A stretch of 64,000 bases of DNA. Origin: Lolium rigidum. Taxonomy: Eukaryota; Streptophyta; Magnoliopsida; Poales; Poaceae. A program made the position numbers and the translations under genes. The DNA lies in NCBI RefSeq assembly GCF_022539505.1, contig NC_061508.1, forward strand, positions 35,830,256 to 35,894,255. Direction: 5' to 3'. Below the pieces are notes generated by a model. It saw only the letters and a program-made list of their open reading frames with translations, made no database searches and was not told where the DNA came from. Shown piece by piece: positions 12,001 to 21,908 of the stretch (within the stretch, counting starts at the first letter, position 1; each line of letters begins with the position of its first letter).

Positions 12001-13444
12001 GTTTCGGGTTGAGCACGCAGTTCTTAGCGCGAAACTTGTTTGAAACAAAAAAAGCCGGCATAGCCAGTCCCCGAGTTTCGGGTTGAGCACGCAGTTCTTA
12101 GCGCGAAACTTGCTTGAACACCGGCCTCGCCTTACCGTAACCTTTAACTTGAACAGGGCACCTTGGACACCCGGAAGCAACTCTTCGAGGAGCTTATGTG
12201 GCAGCACCAGTTCCTTTCCGAGGCCCACAGCAAGTGCCAAGGTTAGTTTTTCTGCCCCCGGCTTCTTTTGTACCGGTTGCCTCTTTCAATCTATATTCAT
12301 AAGCTCTTTACACAGCTGCACTTCCGGAAGCCTCCTTCAAAGATACCACTTTCTTGTTCTTCTGTCTTGTCTCTCTTGAATCTACCGGCTTCTTTCTGTT
12401 AATCATTTGTTCTTCCGGATTACAGCTGAAAAGGAGCAGCTCATCGTCGAGCACCGCACGGCCCTGGACGCACAGGAGAATATCTCTGCTGAGCTAAAGG
12501 ACAAGCTCGTGCAAGCTGAACTCCGACACTCGCATGAGCTCAAGGATGCCCAGGCTGCCGCTGAAGCCAAGCTGGATGAGTCGCTGAAGGACTTCTCCGA
12601 CGCCAGCGCACAGCTGCGGAAGGAGTTGGAGGAGGAGTCCCGGCTGCTGAAGGAGGCGTGGGACCGGAACGCCCAACTCATGTCGGACTAGGCTGAGTTT
12701 GACCGGTTGGTCATTCAGGCCGATGCGCTGGCCCTCAGTAAGTCTCTTTTCTTTTCGCTTACAAGCTTATATCTTGCGGCTGCATGTCCTTATACCGGCT
12801 CCCTTTTCTTCTTTTTCTTTCTTTTCAGAGCTTTTCCCGAACTATCAGCCGCATGCGCACAAGAAGGTAACAGAGCGCAGGGCTGAGCATGCTGTTAGCA
12901 ACCCGGATGCCCCTGGAACGCCTACGACCATCTTGTTGCGCTGTCCGCTCGGATCTCCCACATGAGAGCTGTGGACCGGCATCTGGTCGATCTGCCGGAT
13001 GTGGCCATGCAAATCTTCAGGGTCCTGTGGCCCGGGGAAGCGGTACCGGCGAATCTAACGCTCCTCTCGGATCGTTTGAAAGACGCCGGCAGAAGGTTCC
13101 GCGAGTGGAAATGCTCGTCGGCCCGTGCCGGAGCTGACGCAGCGCTTCGCGTTGCCTGCTCCTGGTACGAGGAACTGGACCTCGACGCCCTCCATAGCTT
13201 GCGCGACAAGGCTCCTACCGACACAGATCCTGCCTTAACCGCCAAGTGCCAGGACCGCGCGTACCGGGTCGCTCAATTTGACAGCACCAGCACCTTCATC
13301 CCTCCTCCTGCCGACATCAGGGACAAAGTCACCGACGACGAGGACAAAGAAGGTGCTAGCGGCGATGAGGAGGAGGATGCTGAAGAAGGCGATGCCGTTC
13401 TAGAGCAAGCTCCGGAAGCCGACCCGCAGCCCCCTGTTTCCTGA
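9072..13444 (+). pseudogene. Antisense accessory gene of B1 (Transposase_28-like), multi-exon, decayed
   Basis: A true ATG at 9072 begins a spliced gene. Exons by GT-AG sites and comparison with B2: 9007-10172 (coding from 9072), 10262-10456, 10528-10727, 10819-11617, 12157-12241, 12316-12342, 12426-12737 and 12829-13444. The N-terminal block (about residues 75-275, DIDWLYRSRRIPEEV, ERGLGLPASDFF) matches the 'putative gypsy type transposase' family (PF04195), a name that does not prove transposase activity. Next come a nuclear-type basic patch, a Pro/Ala-rich linker with a Lys run, a coiled coil and an acidic C-terminus. Lesions are TGA 9894-9896, TAG 10092-10094, a shrunken seventh exon with donor GT changed to AT at 12343, TAG 12689-12691 and a one-base loss in a C run near 12910. 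Such antisense ORFs are described in Tat elements; their role is unsettled. Confidence 0.75.
11701..12115 (+). repeat. 72-74 bp minisatellite in an intron of the accessory gene
   Basis: Six units start at 11701, 11773, 11845, 11918, 11990 and 12064, each beginning CCAGTCCCCGAGTTTC and ending in a CCGGCATAG block. The array lies inside the intron 11618-12156. The same repeat with about three units is found in the matching intron of B2 (35314-35545, other strand). Frames across the array give repetitive peptides with no meaning. Confidence 0.9.
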
Positions 13445-13739
13445 ACCACTTCACTATTTGCTTGCTACACCTATTGTCTCAAAACAATGTCTGTTAAATT
13501 CACCCGCGGTATGCCGGGGTGTTTGATGTAAGATAATACTTTGAAGTTCTTTTGGTTGTGCTACACTTTATTATGCCGGTATCTTATATGATAAACCAGT
13601 AACTTATTAAGTTATGTTGGTATGCTACCTTAGCAATTTGCCTTTATTGCTTGCTTTGATCTTGCACAGTGAAGATTCCGGAATTGTTTCCGCATCCAAT
13701 CTGATGCACACTTGGTTCTTTTGCTTTGGCTCTGCCTAC
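13445..13739 (+). other. B1 sequence downstream of the accessory gene
   Basis: This is A/T-rich noncoding sequence after the stop at 13442-13444, the likely 3' untranslated and terminator region of the antisense gene. It is the inverted counterpart of B2 25750-26050. I see no other gene in it. Confidence 0.65.
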
Positions 13740-15336
13740 TGATACGTCTCCAACGTATCTATAATTTCTTATGTTCCATGCTAGTTTTATGACAATACCT
13801 ACATGTTTTATTCACACTTTATAATGTTTTTATGCATTTTCTGGGACTAACCTATTAACAAGATGCCACGAGTGCCGGTTCTCGTTTTCTGCTGTTTTTG
13901 ATTTCAGAAAAGTTGGTTTACAAATATTCTCGGAATTGGACGAAACAAAAGCCCACGGCCCTATTTTCCACGGAGTGTTCCAGAAGTCCGAAGAAGAGTC
14001 GAGGAAGGCCAGCAGGGGGCCCACACCATAGGGCGATGCGGCAGTGGGGCCCCCGCGCCGACATGTGGGGAGGGAGGCCCCTGGCTCCCCCGACGCTGCC
14101 CCTTCGCCTATTTATTCCTTCGTCTCGGAAAACCCTAATACCGGGAGCCAAAAAACGAGAACAGTTCCAGAGACGCCGCGCCGTCAACCCCATCTTGGGA
14201 GGTTCAGAAGATCTCCTCCGGCACCATGTCGGAGAGGGGAATCATCACCGGAGGGCTCTACATCACCATGCCCGCCTCCGGATTGATGCGTGAGTAGTTC
14301 ATCCTTGGACTATGCGTCCATAGCAGTAGCTAGATGGTTGTCTTCTCCTATTATGCCATCATGTTTAGATCTTGTGAGCTGCCTATCATGATGAAGATCA
14401 TCTATTTGTAATGCTACATGTTGTGTTTGTTGGGATCTGATGAATATGGAATACTATGTCAAGTTGATTATTGATCTATCATATATGTTATTTATGATCT
14501 TGCATGCTCTCCGTTGCTAGTAGAGGCTCGGCCAAGTTGATACTTGTAACTCCAAGAGGGGGTATTTATGCTAGATAGTGGGTTCATGCCTCCATTGAAT
14601 CCGGGACAGTGACAGAAAGTTCTAAGGTTGTGGATGTGCTGTTGCCACTAGGGATAAAACATCAATGCTTTGTCTAAGGATATTTGTATTGTTTACATTA
14701 CGCACAGTACTTAATGCAATTGTATGTTGTTTGCAACTTAATACTGGAAGGGGTGCGGATGCTAACCCGAAGGTGGACTTTTTAGGCATAGATGCATGCT
14801 GGATGGCGGTCTATGTTCTTTGTCGTAATGCCCTAAGTAAATCTCATAGTAGTCATCATGATACGTATGTGCATTGTTATGCCCTCTCTATTTGTCAATT
14901 GCCCAAATGTAATTTGTTTACCCAACATGTTATTTATCTTATTGGAGAGACACCACTAGTGAACTGTGGACCCCGGTCCATTCTTTCACATCTGAAATAC
15001 AACCTACTGCAATCATTGTTCTCTTTTGTTTTCTGCAAGCGAACATAATTTTCCACACCGTACGTTTAATCCTTTGTTTTCAGCAAGCCGGTAAGATTGA
15101 CAACCTCACTGTTAAGTTGGGGCAAAGTAGTTTGATTGTGTTGTGCAGGTTCCACGTTGGCGCCGCAATCCCTGGTGTTGTGCCGCACTACACTCCTTCA
15201 CCAACAACCTTCACGTGATCTTCATCTCCTACTGGTTCGATAACCTTGGTTTCTTACTGAGGGAAAACTCGCTGCTGTACTCATCATACCTTCCTCTTGG
15301 GGTTCCCAACGGACGTGTGCTTTGCCGTCACAAGCA
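13740..15336 (+). repeat. Solo LTR S (Athila-like family) with target duplication
   Basis: The 1597-base LTR runs from TGATACGTCTCC to ...CACAAGCA and is flanked on both sides by CCTAC (13735-13739 and 15337-15341). The B2 copy has the uninterrupted site (reverse complement near 25770), which proves the insertion point. No internal sequence remains, so the element was reduced to one LTR by recombination. It is related to, but distinct from, the Y-type LTRs. Confidence 0.95.
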
Positions 15337-15341
15337 CCTAC

Positions 15342-15578
15342 CGCTCTGGGTTTTTTGGCGTATGAGTCACAAAGTTCTTTTGCCAAGTAAGCACTTTCTT
15401 GAACTTAGAAATAATTCGAATTTTTTCACAAAAAACCGATATAACCGGGGTTAGTCAAGCTTTCAATCTCTCTCTGCGTGTTTCACGTGCTTAGATCCTT
15501 CCGGTTTATCTTGCTTGCCATGAAGCCGGGTTTCGGACAGCAGCAAAGTCGAAGACCCCAGTAGGTTTAGCACGTTAC
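15342..15578 (+). other. B1 sequence resumed after the solo LTR
   Basis: This stretch is the inverted counterpart of B2 25525-25765 and is noncoding in both. On the minus strand it lies between the pol stop and the end of the antisense gene. The last five bases (GTTAC, 15574-15578) are the expected left target duplication of X1. Confidence 0.75.
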
Positions 15579-15791
15579 TGTTATCACCAGAATTTGACCG
15601 GATCAGAGGTGGGCCGCGATTGGAGATGGGCTTGAAGAATATACATAGAAGAAATACATGAATCGGCCTTCTGTACCAAGTTTGGGCTAATTGCCCGTGT
15701 ATCTGTAATATAGTAGGATACGTGTCATTTAGAAGTTAGAGTTTAACCCGTGCACGGTTAGGTGCACACCTGAATTAGAAAGTCCCCCGGA

Positions 15792-15800
15792 CTATAAATA
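15792..15800 (+). promoter_or_regulatory. TATA box of the X1 LTR
   Basis: CTATAAATA is conserved with X2 (48711-48719). Transcription would start about 30 bases downstream, so the hairpin region that follows lies in the RNA leader. Confidence 0.75.
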
Positions 15801-15905
15801 TGTATCTAGGGTTTATGAAATAAACAACAACCAACGTTCAACACAAACCAATCTCGGCGCATCGCCAACTCCCCCGTCTCGAGGGTTTCTTCCGGGTAAG
15901 CACCA

Positions 15906-16112
15906 TGCTGCCTAGATCGCATCTTGCGATCTAGGCAGCACACACGTTTATTCGTCTCCCATGCGTTGCTCGTACTGAAGCCTTTTTGATGGCGAGCAAC
16001 GTAGTTATCATAGATGTTTTAGGGTTAGCATTGTTCTTCGTATCATATGCTATCGTCGTGCAACCCCTAGGCATCTAGCCGCCCTTACGCCTGTCACGGG
16101 TGTAAGGGCGGC
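15906..16112 (+). promoter_or_regulatory. Three-hairpin structured leader in the X1 LTR
   Basis: Hairpin 1 has a perfect 16-bp stem (15906-15921 with 15925-15940, loop TCT). Hairpin 2 has a 9-bp stem (15964-15972 with 15993-16001). Hairpin 3 has a 15-bp stem (16078-16092 with 16098-16112). All three are kept in X2 at 48823-49029, and hairpin 3 shows compensating base changes. The likely role is in the genomic RNA leader (packaging, dimerisation or translation control); that role is inference. Confidence 0.75.
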
Positions 16113-16751
16113 ACCCCGCTTGATCATTATTTAGTAGATCCGATCCGTTATGATTGCTCCTTGTTCTTCAAGGATTAGTTTAATATCCGCATTGTTAGGC
16201 CTTACAAAGGGTTGGAGGATCCAGCGGCGTGTAGGGTGTAGTTTGCTAGCCCTAGACAGGACGTTCCGAGGATCAACCTCGTGTTGGTTTTTAGGCCCCG
16301 TCTAGGATCGGCTTACGATCACCGTACGCGAGCGCGAGGCCCAATCACGAGTAGGATGTTCCGATTGTGCGGTGAAAACCCCAAATCGTAGTAGGTCGCT
16401 TCAGCTTTATCTTGATCAAGCAGGACCACCATCTGATCGTACACCTCATACGCATCATGGGTCGATCGGCTCTTTGAGCCGATTCACAGACAACCTCGAG
16501 AGCCGATCGAGGCTCGTATTTAACGTTTACGTGTATGCAATGCAGGAAACTAAGCGAGGCATCATCCAACACCTTCCCCGACCGGGTATAGGTCAGGTGG
16601 CACGCCCTTGCGACAGCATCGGACGTGTGCGCAGTAGGCTTTGCGGGCCGTCGCTCGGAGGGACCAGGGCCAGCCGCAGTCCTGGGAGATTCCCGGCTCT
16701 ACGGTGTTGCCCGTCGCTGCCCGCCGGTGGGATTCTGACCGCAACACATTC

Positions 16752-16769
16752 TGGCACGCCCGGTGGGAC
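16752..16769 (+). promoter_or_regulatory. Primer binding site of X1
   Basis: TGGCACGCCCGGTGGGAC starts three bases after the LTR and is identical in X2. It must pair with the 3' end of a host tRNA; I could not assign which one with confidence. Confidence 0.75.
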
Positions 16770-16807
16770 AATCTTCGACATCCACCGCATCGCCATCTAC
16801 ATCTGAG

Positions 16808-19800
16808 ATGGCGGAAGGCACTCCGGTCAAGTACGAGGATCTGACTGACGAGCTCAAGAAAAAGCATGACGAGATCAAAGCAGTCCTCGAAGCCGACCTC
16901 ATCGGCTCTTTCCACAGAACCCGCTCCCATGGCATCAGGTGGAAGGGGTTCTCACCGAAGGCGCGCTCGATGCGAGTGGACCTGTCCTCCCCGTCGAAGA
17001 ACGCACCAGGTCGCTGCGTCGGAGATCAACTTCATGGTGGCTCATTCGCTGCACCGCCATTCTAAGAGCCCGGTGAACACTTTGGAGCGTGTCGCTCTTC
17101 GCGTGATCCAGAAATCATGAGCCATCAGTACTCTCCGTCAGGACCGGCTCTGGGGACTTACACAAGGAGAGATGCCACTCCAGTCCCGTCCACCGCTGCC
17201 GTTCGCGTTGGCAGCACCAGAAGTGCCGAACTCATCGGCATACGTCGTCTACAAGATTGGTGGTGGCCCTAGTGACTACCAATTCCTACATGAGGCGCCC
17301 AAGGAGATCCCGCACGGATACACGTGTGCATACGTGCTGCGACCGCAGCAACCGGGCACTCTCGAACCGAGCCGCAACGGCAGGGACTTCCGGAACGAGC
17401 GAGGAGGAACGTCGGCAACAGATCTCGAGAAGCGGACGTGGCTAGCTAAGTACGCCACTCCGACAAACCTCCGGAGCTCAGCTCCCGCAGCTGGCTCGGA
17501 GCTGGAAAAGCAAGCATGGCTGGCTAAGTATGCCACCCGGCGAATCTTCGTGGTTCGACACCTTCAGCCATCACCGCGGATCAGATTTGTACAATTCGAA
17601 AGACCAGTTCGGCATGATGCCGAAAAGGAGGACAATCGGCTATACCAAGCCGTACCCCAACGAGTACGAATTGATCCCGCTACCACCCAAATATCGGCTC
17701 CCCGACTTCACGAAGTTTAGTGGATCGGATGGTTCCGGGCTCCATCGAGCATGTGAGCCGATATTTGGCACAAGCTGGGCACGATCTCAGCATCGGACGA
17801 GCTGCGTGTGAGGTTCTTCGCACGGTCCCTCACAGGATCGGCTTTCGGGTGGTACACATCGCTGCCACCGAACTCAATCCGGACTTGGAAGCAGATTGGA
17901 AGAGCGGTTCCACATACGGTATCACTCGGAGGCTTCCGAGGCTGGTATTGCCGATCTAGCACAAGTACGACGAAGCGCGGGGAAACAGGTGTCGGAATAC
18001 ATCCAGCGCTTCAGGACCATTAGGAACCGATGCTATTCGGTTCACGTAAGTGAAAAAGAAGCGATCGAGTTGGCGGTGGTGGGTTTCTCATCATCGATCA
18101 AGGACGTGGCCTCCCAAGCAGATTACCCTTCATTGGCGCACATGGTGCGAAGGCTGTCGGCATATGAACGAGCGCCACCCAGATGTTTACCAGGACAAAT
18201 TCAAGCGTGCGGTGGTCCTGGTTGAGGCAGACGAGGATGAAGGTGCCGCGGGAGATCAAGAGGTAGCAGTGGCTGAATGGACTTGGGCGGCAAGCCCCGT
18301 GTCCTGTAAGTGGGTTAAGCCACAAGGTCCTCCAAAAGGGTTCGACTTCGACGTGACCAAAGCTGAGCAGATTTTCGACCTCTTACTCAAGGAGAAACAG
18401 CTAAAGGTACCCGAAGGCCACAAGATCCCCACGGTGCAGGAGCTGAACGGAAAGCCATACTGCAAGTGGCATAACACGTTCACCCACGCCACTAACGACT
18501 GCAGGGTGTGGCGTCAGCAGGTCCAAATGGCGATAGAACAAGGGCGGCTAACTTTCAACCAGTACGCCATGAAGGTCGACACACACCCCTTTCCCGCCGT
18601 TAACATGGTGGAGTATACTTACCATGGAGGGTGCTAGCCAGATTTCTCGTGCAATATCAACATGGTAGGACCTGGGCACCACTCTGGTAAGGACGGAGAT
18701 GAGGGCAGCTGCTCTCATAGCAAAGACACAGAGGAAGCCGCTCCACGCGATCGGCTCCGCCACGACGGCAAGCTCTACATCACAGAGGGAGAAGTGAGGA
18801 ACGTAAGATATCAGCGACCTCTCTCTGATCCCCTCCTCAACAAGTATGTGGGTCAATACGACCAACGCCGGCGATACAACGACGATGATGAAAAAGATCG
18901 TCTGGCTAGGGACGACAGGAGACGTCGCCGGCATGATCGCGACGAGGAGCGGTATGAGCGCCACGCCAAGGAAAAATCGAGGGAGCAAGACGACGTGGAT
19001 AGGCACTGGGACTGCCCCTTCTTCAGACACTGCTGGGATTCAGGAATGAGCCGATTGCCCACAATCGGCAACCGCCTGTGAATGTAAACAAAAGAAGAAG
19101 GATGCAGCTAACGTGTCTGTGTTCAAACGTCTAGGGCCTCTCCCGCCTCGGAACAAGCATGCTGAGTCCGCTCGGGTGGAAGATCTCGAGGAACTAGAGG
19201 ACGATGATGAAGAAGAGGGCAAGTATCATCGGCCAAGGTGGTGCCCTGATGGGCTCAGCCGTTCCCCAAAGCGAAGGGTTCAGCGTCTACGTGGGTTAGA
19301 GGAAGCTGAAAGGTTATACCTGCACACGTTGAGGAAGGCACGGCCTGATCTGGCCGCTAAAATTCAGCGAACCCTGGACGAAGAAGGTCGACCACAAAGG
19401 AAAGAGTGGCGCCCTAGACAAAAGAAAGCCGATGATGAGACATCGGCTGGCACAAACATGGTCTTCATCCTCCCAACGGAGTTTAGCGCTCCCGGATTAG
19501 ACGAAGCACCCGTGGCACAACTTGACTGCGGCCCACGGCCGGTCATCTTCGAGAAGCCACGAGAAAGAAGCTACCGGCATCTGAAGGCCCTGTACTTGCG
19601 AGGTTACATCAATGGGCAGCCTGTCAACAAGATGTTGGTGGACACCGGAGCGGCAATTAACATTATGCCATACTCCATGCTACGTCGGTTGGGACGCTCC
19701 AGCTCGGATCTGATCAAGACCAATGTGACACTGAGCGATTTCAACGGCCAAGCATCTGACGCACAAGGTGTTCTGAATGTGGATCCGACCGTAGGAAGGA

Positions 19801-19919
19801 AAACTGTCCCTACGACGTTCTTTATTGTCGACAAGCAAGAGCTCCTATGCTGTCCTACTAGGGAGAGATTGGATCCACGCCAACTCGTTGCATTCCATCC
19901 ACGATGCACCAATGCCTAA
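16808..19919 (+). pseudogene. Gag and aspartic protease of X1, several frameshifts
   Basis: The ATG at 16808 opens a frame starting MAEGTPVKYEDL. The retrotransposon gag domain (PF03732-like) is spread over frames between about 17690 and 18190 (FARSLTGSAFGWY, then YIQRFRTIRNRC). Later parts hold a CKWHNTFTHATNDCR block near 18460, a very charged Arg/Asp stretch, a CPFFRHCWDSG block near 19010 and the protease site LVDTGAAINIMP near 19634-19670. The frame changes at least at about 17065, 17740, 17815, 17890, 18170 and 19080, and again after the protease near 19850. Several shifts sit at CAG sites, for example CGAG at 18169-18172, which suggests sequencing error rather than real loss. Confidence 0.8.
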
Positions 19920-20948
19920 TACAATGGGATGGAGATGAAGTAGAAGTCGTCCACGCAGATGATTCAGCCGAGATTTCAACGGCCGGCATGAACGTTTGGG
20001 AGACATCGAGGCCAAGAGCCACTCTCAGGCATCAATTTGGACGACTGCGAGCGCATCGACGTGACAAAGGACGGGGTTAGGCTGGTTTTATCCACCGGCC
20101 TGACTGTGTAACAAAAGCAACATCAATGGACAAACGTGGCGATGCCGATTCATGTGATCGGCCCCAAGGATTTATGGAGGAACATTGCAAAACCTTCATG
20201 GAGCAAGCAACATGGAGGTCGATTCCAGCAATCGGCCAAAATTATCCTCACCATACATTTTGCCTGGGTTCAATGACGATCTAAGGGGCAAGGGGTTTAC
20301 GTCGGCTGATGAGCTGGAAGAAGTCCACATTGGTCCTAACAGAGCCGACGTTCACATAGAGTGCCTTGGCTAATCACAGAAGCCGATTTCAGCAGTTACC
20401 TGGCAGAATCGGCTCGGGGGGCACCTAATCAGATGAACATGTGCGATACATGTGCAGTGGAACATTGGGGGCCGATAGAAAAATCGGCCCGTAAAAAAAA
20501 AATTCGCATGATATGCAAGGAACAAAGCCGATGCACAGCCATCGACTCTAGCACAATTACACAAGACCTACCGGCTATGTGCTCAAGGCTCAGATTTTCG
20601 CCAAGATGGTTTTCAGTTCGGCTTCAAGGGCTTCTGTTTCCTTGGAGGAAATGTACAATGAGAGCAGCCTCGACTGCAATGAGCACGACCCTTTGCGCCA
20701 GTTTAGCGGTAACATCAATTTGGCATGCAAGACAGCCTCTTTCTCATTAAGTTGTTGGTGTGTCATCTACAACATCGGCGTTCAGTGGAAGAAAGCTGAT
20801 CAATGGGGGCAAATTCGGCTGACTTTTCCTGGTGACTGTCTCAGATTATCAGATTACCTGAGGTCAAAGCTTTTTTGTTCGATCTGTGCATCCTCGCTGA
20901 TATTCTCGCCTCGATTAAGGCTCGGGGGGCAACCAATTTGGTAGATGC
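19920..20948 (+). other. 3' noncoding region of X1
   Basis: Decayed coding traces at the start give way to noncoding sequence. CTCGGGGGGCA tracts lie at 20413-20423 and 20921-20931; either could be the polypurine tract. The matching tail in X2 (62521 on) continues past the point where X1 is cut. The last three bases TGC are the likely CACTA target duplication. Confidence 0.65.
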
Positions 20949-21806
20949 CACTACAAGAAAAGTTGCCATGGCCGACGAAGTTGAAGTCGCGCCGTGGTTG
21001 CTGGTGTACCATGGCCGACGATTTTGGTCCCTCCGTGGTGCATGTCAAAACTTTTTTTTCTCGTTTTTGAGGCCACCTAGCCCGACGAAAGCGGCCAAAA
21101 CGTCGCGTATGGTGGCCCGGGACGTGGTGCATCGCGAATTCTCGGGTTCGCCGGCCGAGTCAACGCAAATCCGCACCGCCGAGGGATGTAGGGCCCGGAT
21201 GGCAGCCTCTCCGGCATTGTTTTTTTTCTCGATCGCGCCATCTCGTTCAACGTTCTCCGATCGAGCCGTTTACGATGCAGGATCATGGGTCCCGCATGTC
21301 ATCCTCTATGAACCAAAATTCTTTCTATTCTTGGATTTTTTTTGACCCCCGATTTCTGGCTACTTCCTTTTTCTTTTGATCCCTTGCCGCCTTGGAAACG
21401 TTGAGACCGCTGCTGCTAAATGGGACCCGCATGTCATCCTCTATGTGCAATCAACTTTCTTTTCCTGGAGTTTTTTTTGGCACCTCATATTTGGTCACTT
21501 GCCTTTTTCTTTCGATCCCCTGCCGCCTCTCAAACGGTGATACCGCTGCTGCTAACTGGGACCCGCATGTCATCCTCTATGCACTATAAAACTTTCTTTT
21601 CTTGAATTATTTTTGGCACCTCATATTTGGTCACTTACCTTTTTCTTTCGATCCCCTGCCACCTCTCAAACGGTGATACCGCTGCTAAATGGGACCCGCA
21701 TGTCATCCTCTATGTACTATAAAACTTTCTTTTCTTGGAGTTTTTTTTGGCACCTCAAATTTTGTCACTTGCCTTTTTCTTTCGATCCCCGCCACCTCTC
21801 AAACGG
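20949..21806 (+). mobile_element. CACTA transposon terminus
   Basis: The sequence begins CACTACAAGAAAAGTT, the standard terminal inverted repeat of grass CACTA (En/Spm) elements. A GC-rich subterminal zone with repeated ATGGCCGACG words and then a minisatellite follow. The opposite terminus is not seen and the sequence runs into gap 1, so the transposase and the far end are missing from the assembly or deleted. Confidence 0.8.
21287..21806 (+). repeat. About 135 bp tandem repeat in the CACTA subterminal region
   Basis: Units share the block GGGACCCGCATGTCATCC, starting at 21287 (variant), 21422, 21558 and 21691, and a last unit is cut by the gap. Frames through it are artefacts. The gap inside the array suggests collapsed or unresolved repeats. 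Confidence 0.85.
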
Positions 21807-21906
21807 NNNNNNNNNNNNNNNNNNNNNNNNNNNNNNNNNNNNNNNNNNNNNNNNNNNNNNNNNNNNNNNNNNNNNNNNNNNNNNNNNNNNNNNNNNNNNN
21901 NNNNNN
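21807..21906. other. Assembly gap 1 (100 N)
   Basis: One hundred N, a conventional unknown-length gap. The CACTA repeat stands on its left and the pol gene of B2 on its right, so an unknown amount of sequence is missing, including the rest of the CACTA element and the 5' LTR, gag and protease of B2. Confidence 0.98.
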
Positions 21907-21908
21907 CA

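Larger units (their letters stand above)
7523..15578 (-). mobile_element. Element B1: Tat-type Ty3/gypsy element, 3' half, minus orientation
   Basis: Read on the minus strand, B1 has its 3' LTR at 7523-8187, the polypurine side at 8188-8200 and a long 3' region holding a spliced gene in the antisense direction (plus strand here). The pol part would lie to the right but is replaced by X1 from 15579. Solo LTR S interrupts B1 at 13740-15336. B2 (21907-43610) is the same family in the opposite orientation and supplies the pol evidence. Tat lineage is inferred from the second RNase H in B2 and from the antisense gene, a feature known from Grande and RIRE2-like elements. Confidence 0.8.
15579..16748 (+). 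repeat. 5' LTR of X1
   Basis: The LTR runs from TGTTATCACC to ...GCAACACA and is 1170 bases long. The X2 LTR (48498-49675) aligns along its whole length. The end could also be 16746, two bases earlier, because the CA is repeated. Confidence 0.9.
15579..20948 (+). mobile_element. Element X1: gag-protease Ty3/gypsy element, 3' end lost
   Basis: The 5' LTR, primer site, gag and protease are present. No reverse transcriptase or integrase follows. The 3' noncoding part carries repeated ATCGGC/GCCGAT words and two CTCGGGGGGCA tracts, and stops at a CACTA terminus at 20949. X2 (48498 onward) is a second copy with large deletions and shows how the tail continues. Confidence 0.85.

Noticed and set aside
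11701..12115. CRISPR-like regular repeats
   Set aside because: Units are contiguous near-identical 72-74 base repeats without unique spacers, in a plant retroelement.
11647..12240. 197-residue minus-strand frame with repeated peptides
   Set aside because: It is translation of the 72-74 base minisatellite in an intron, with no start context or domain.
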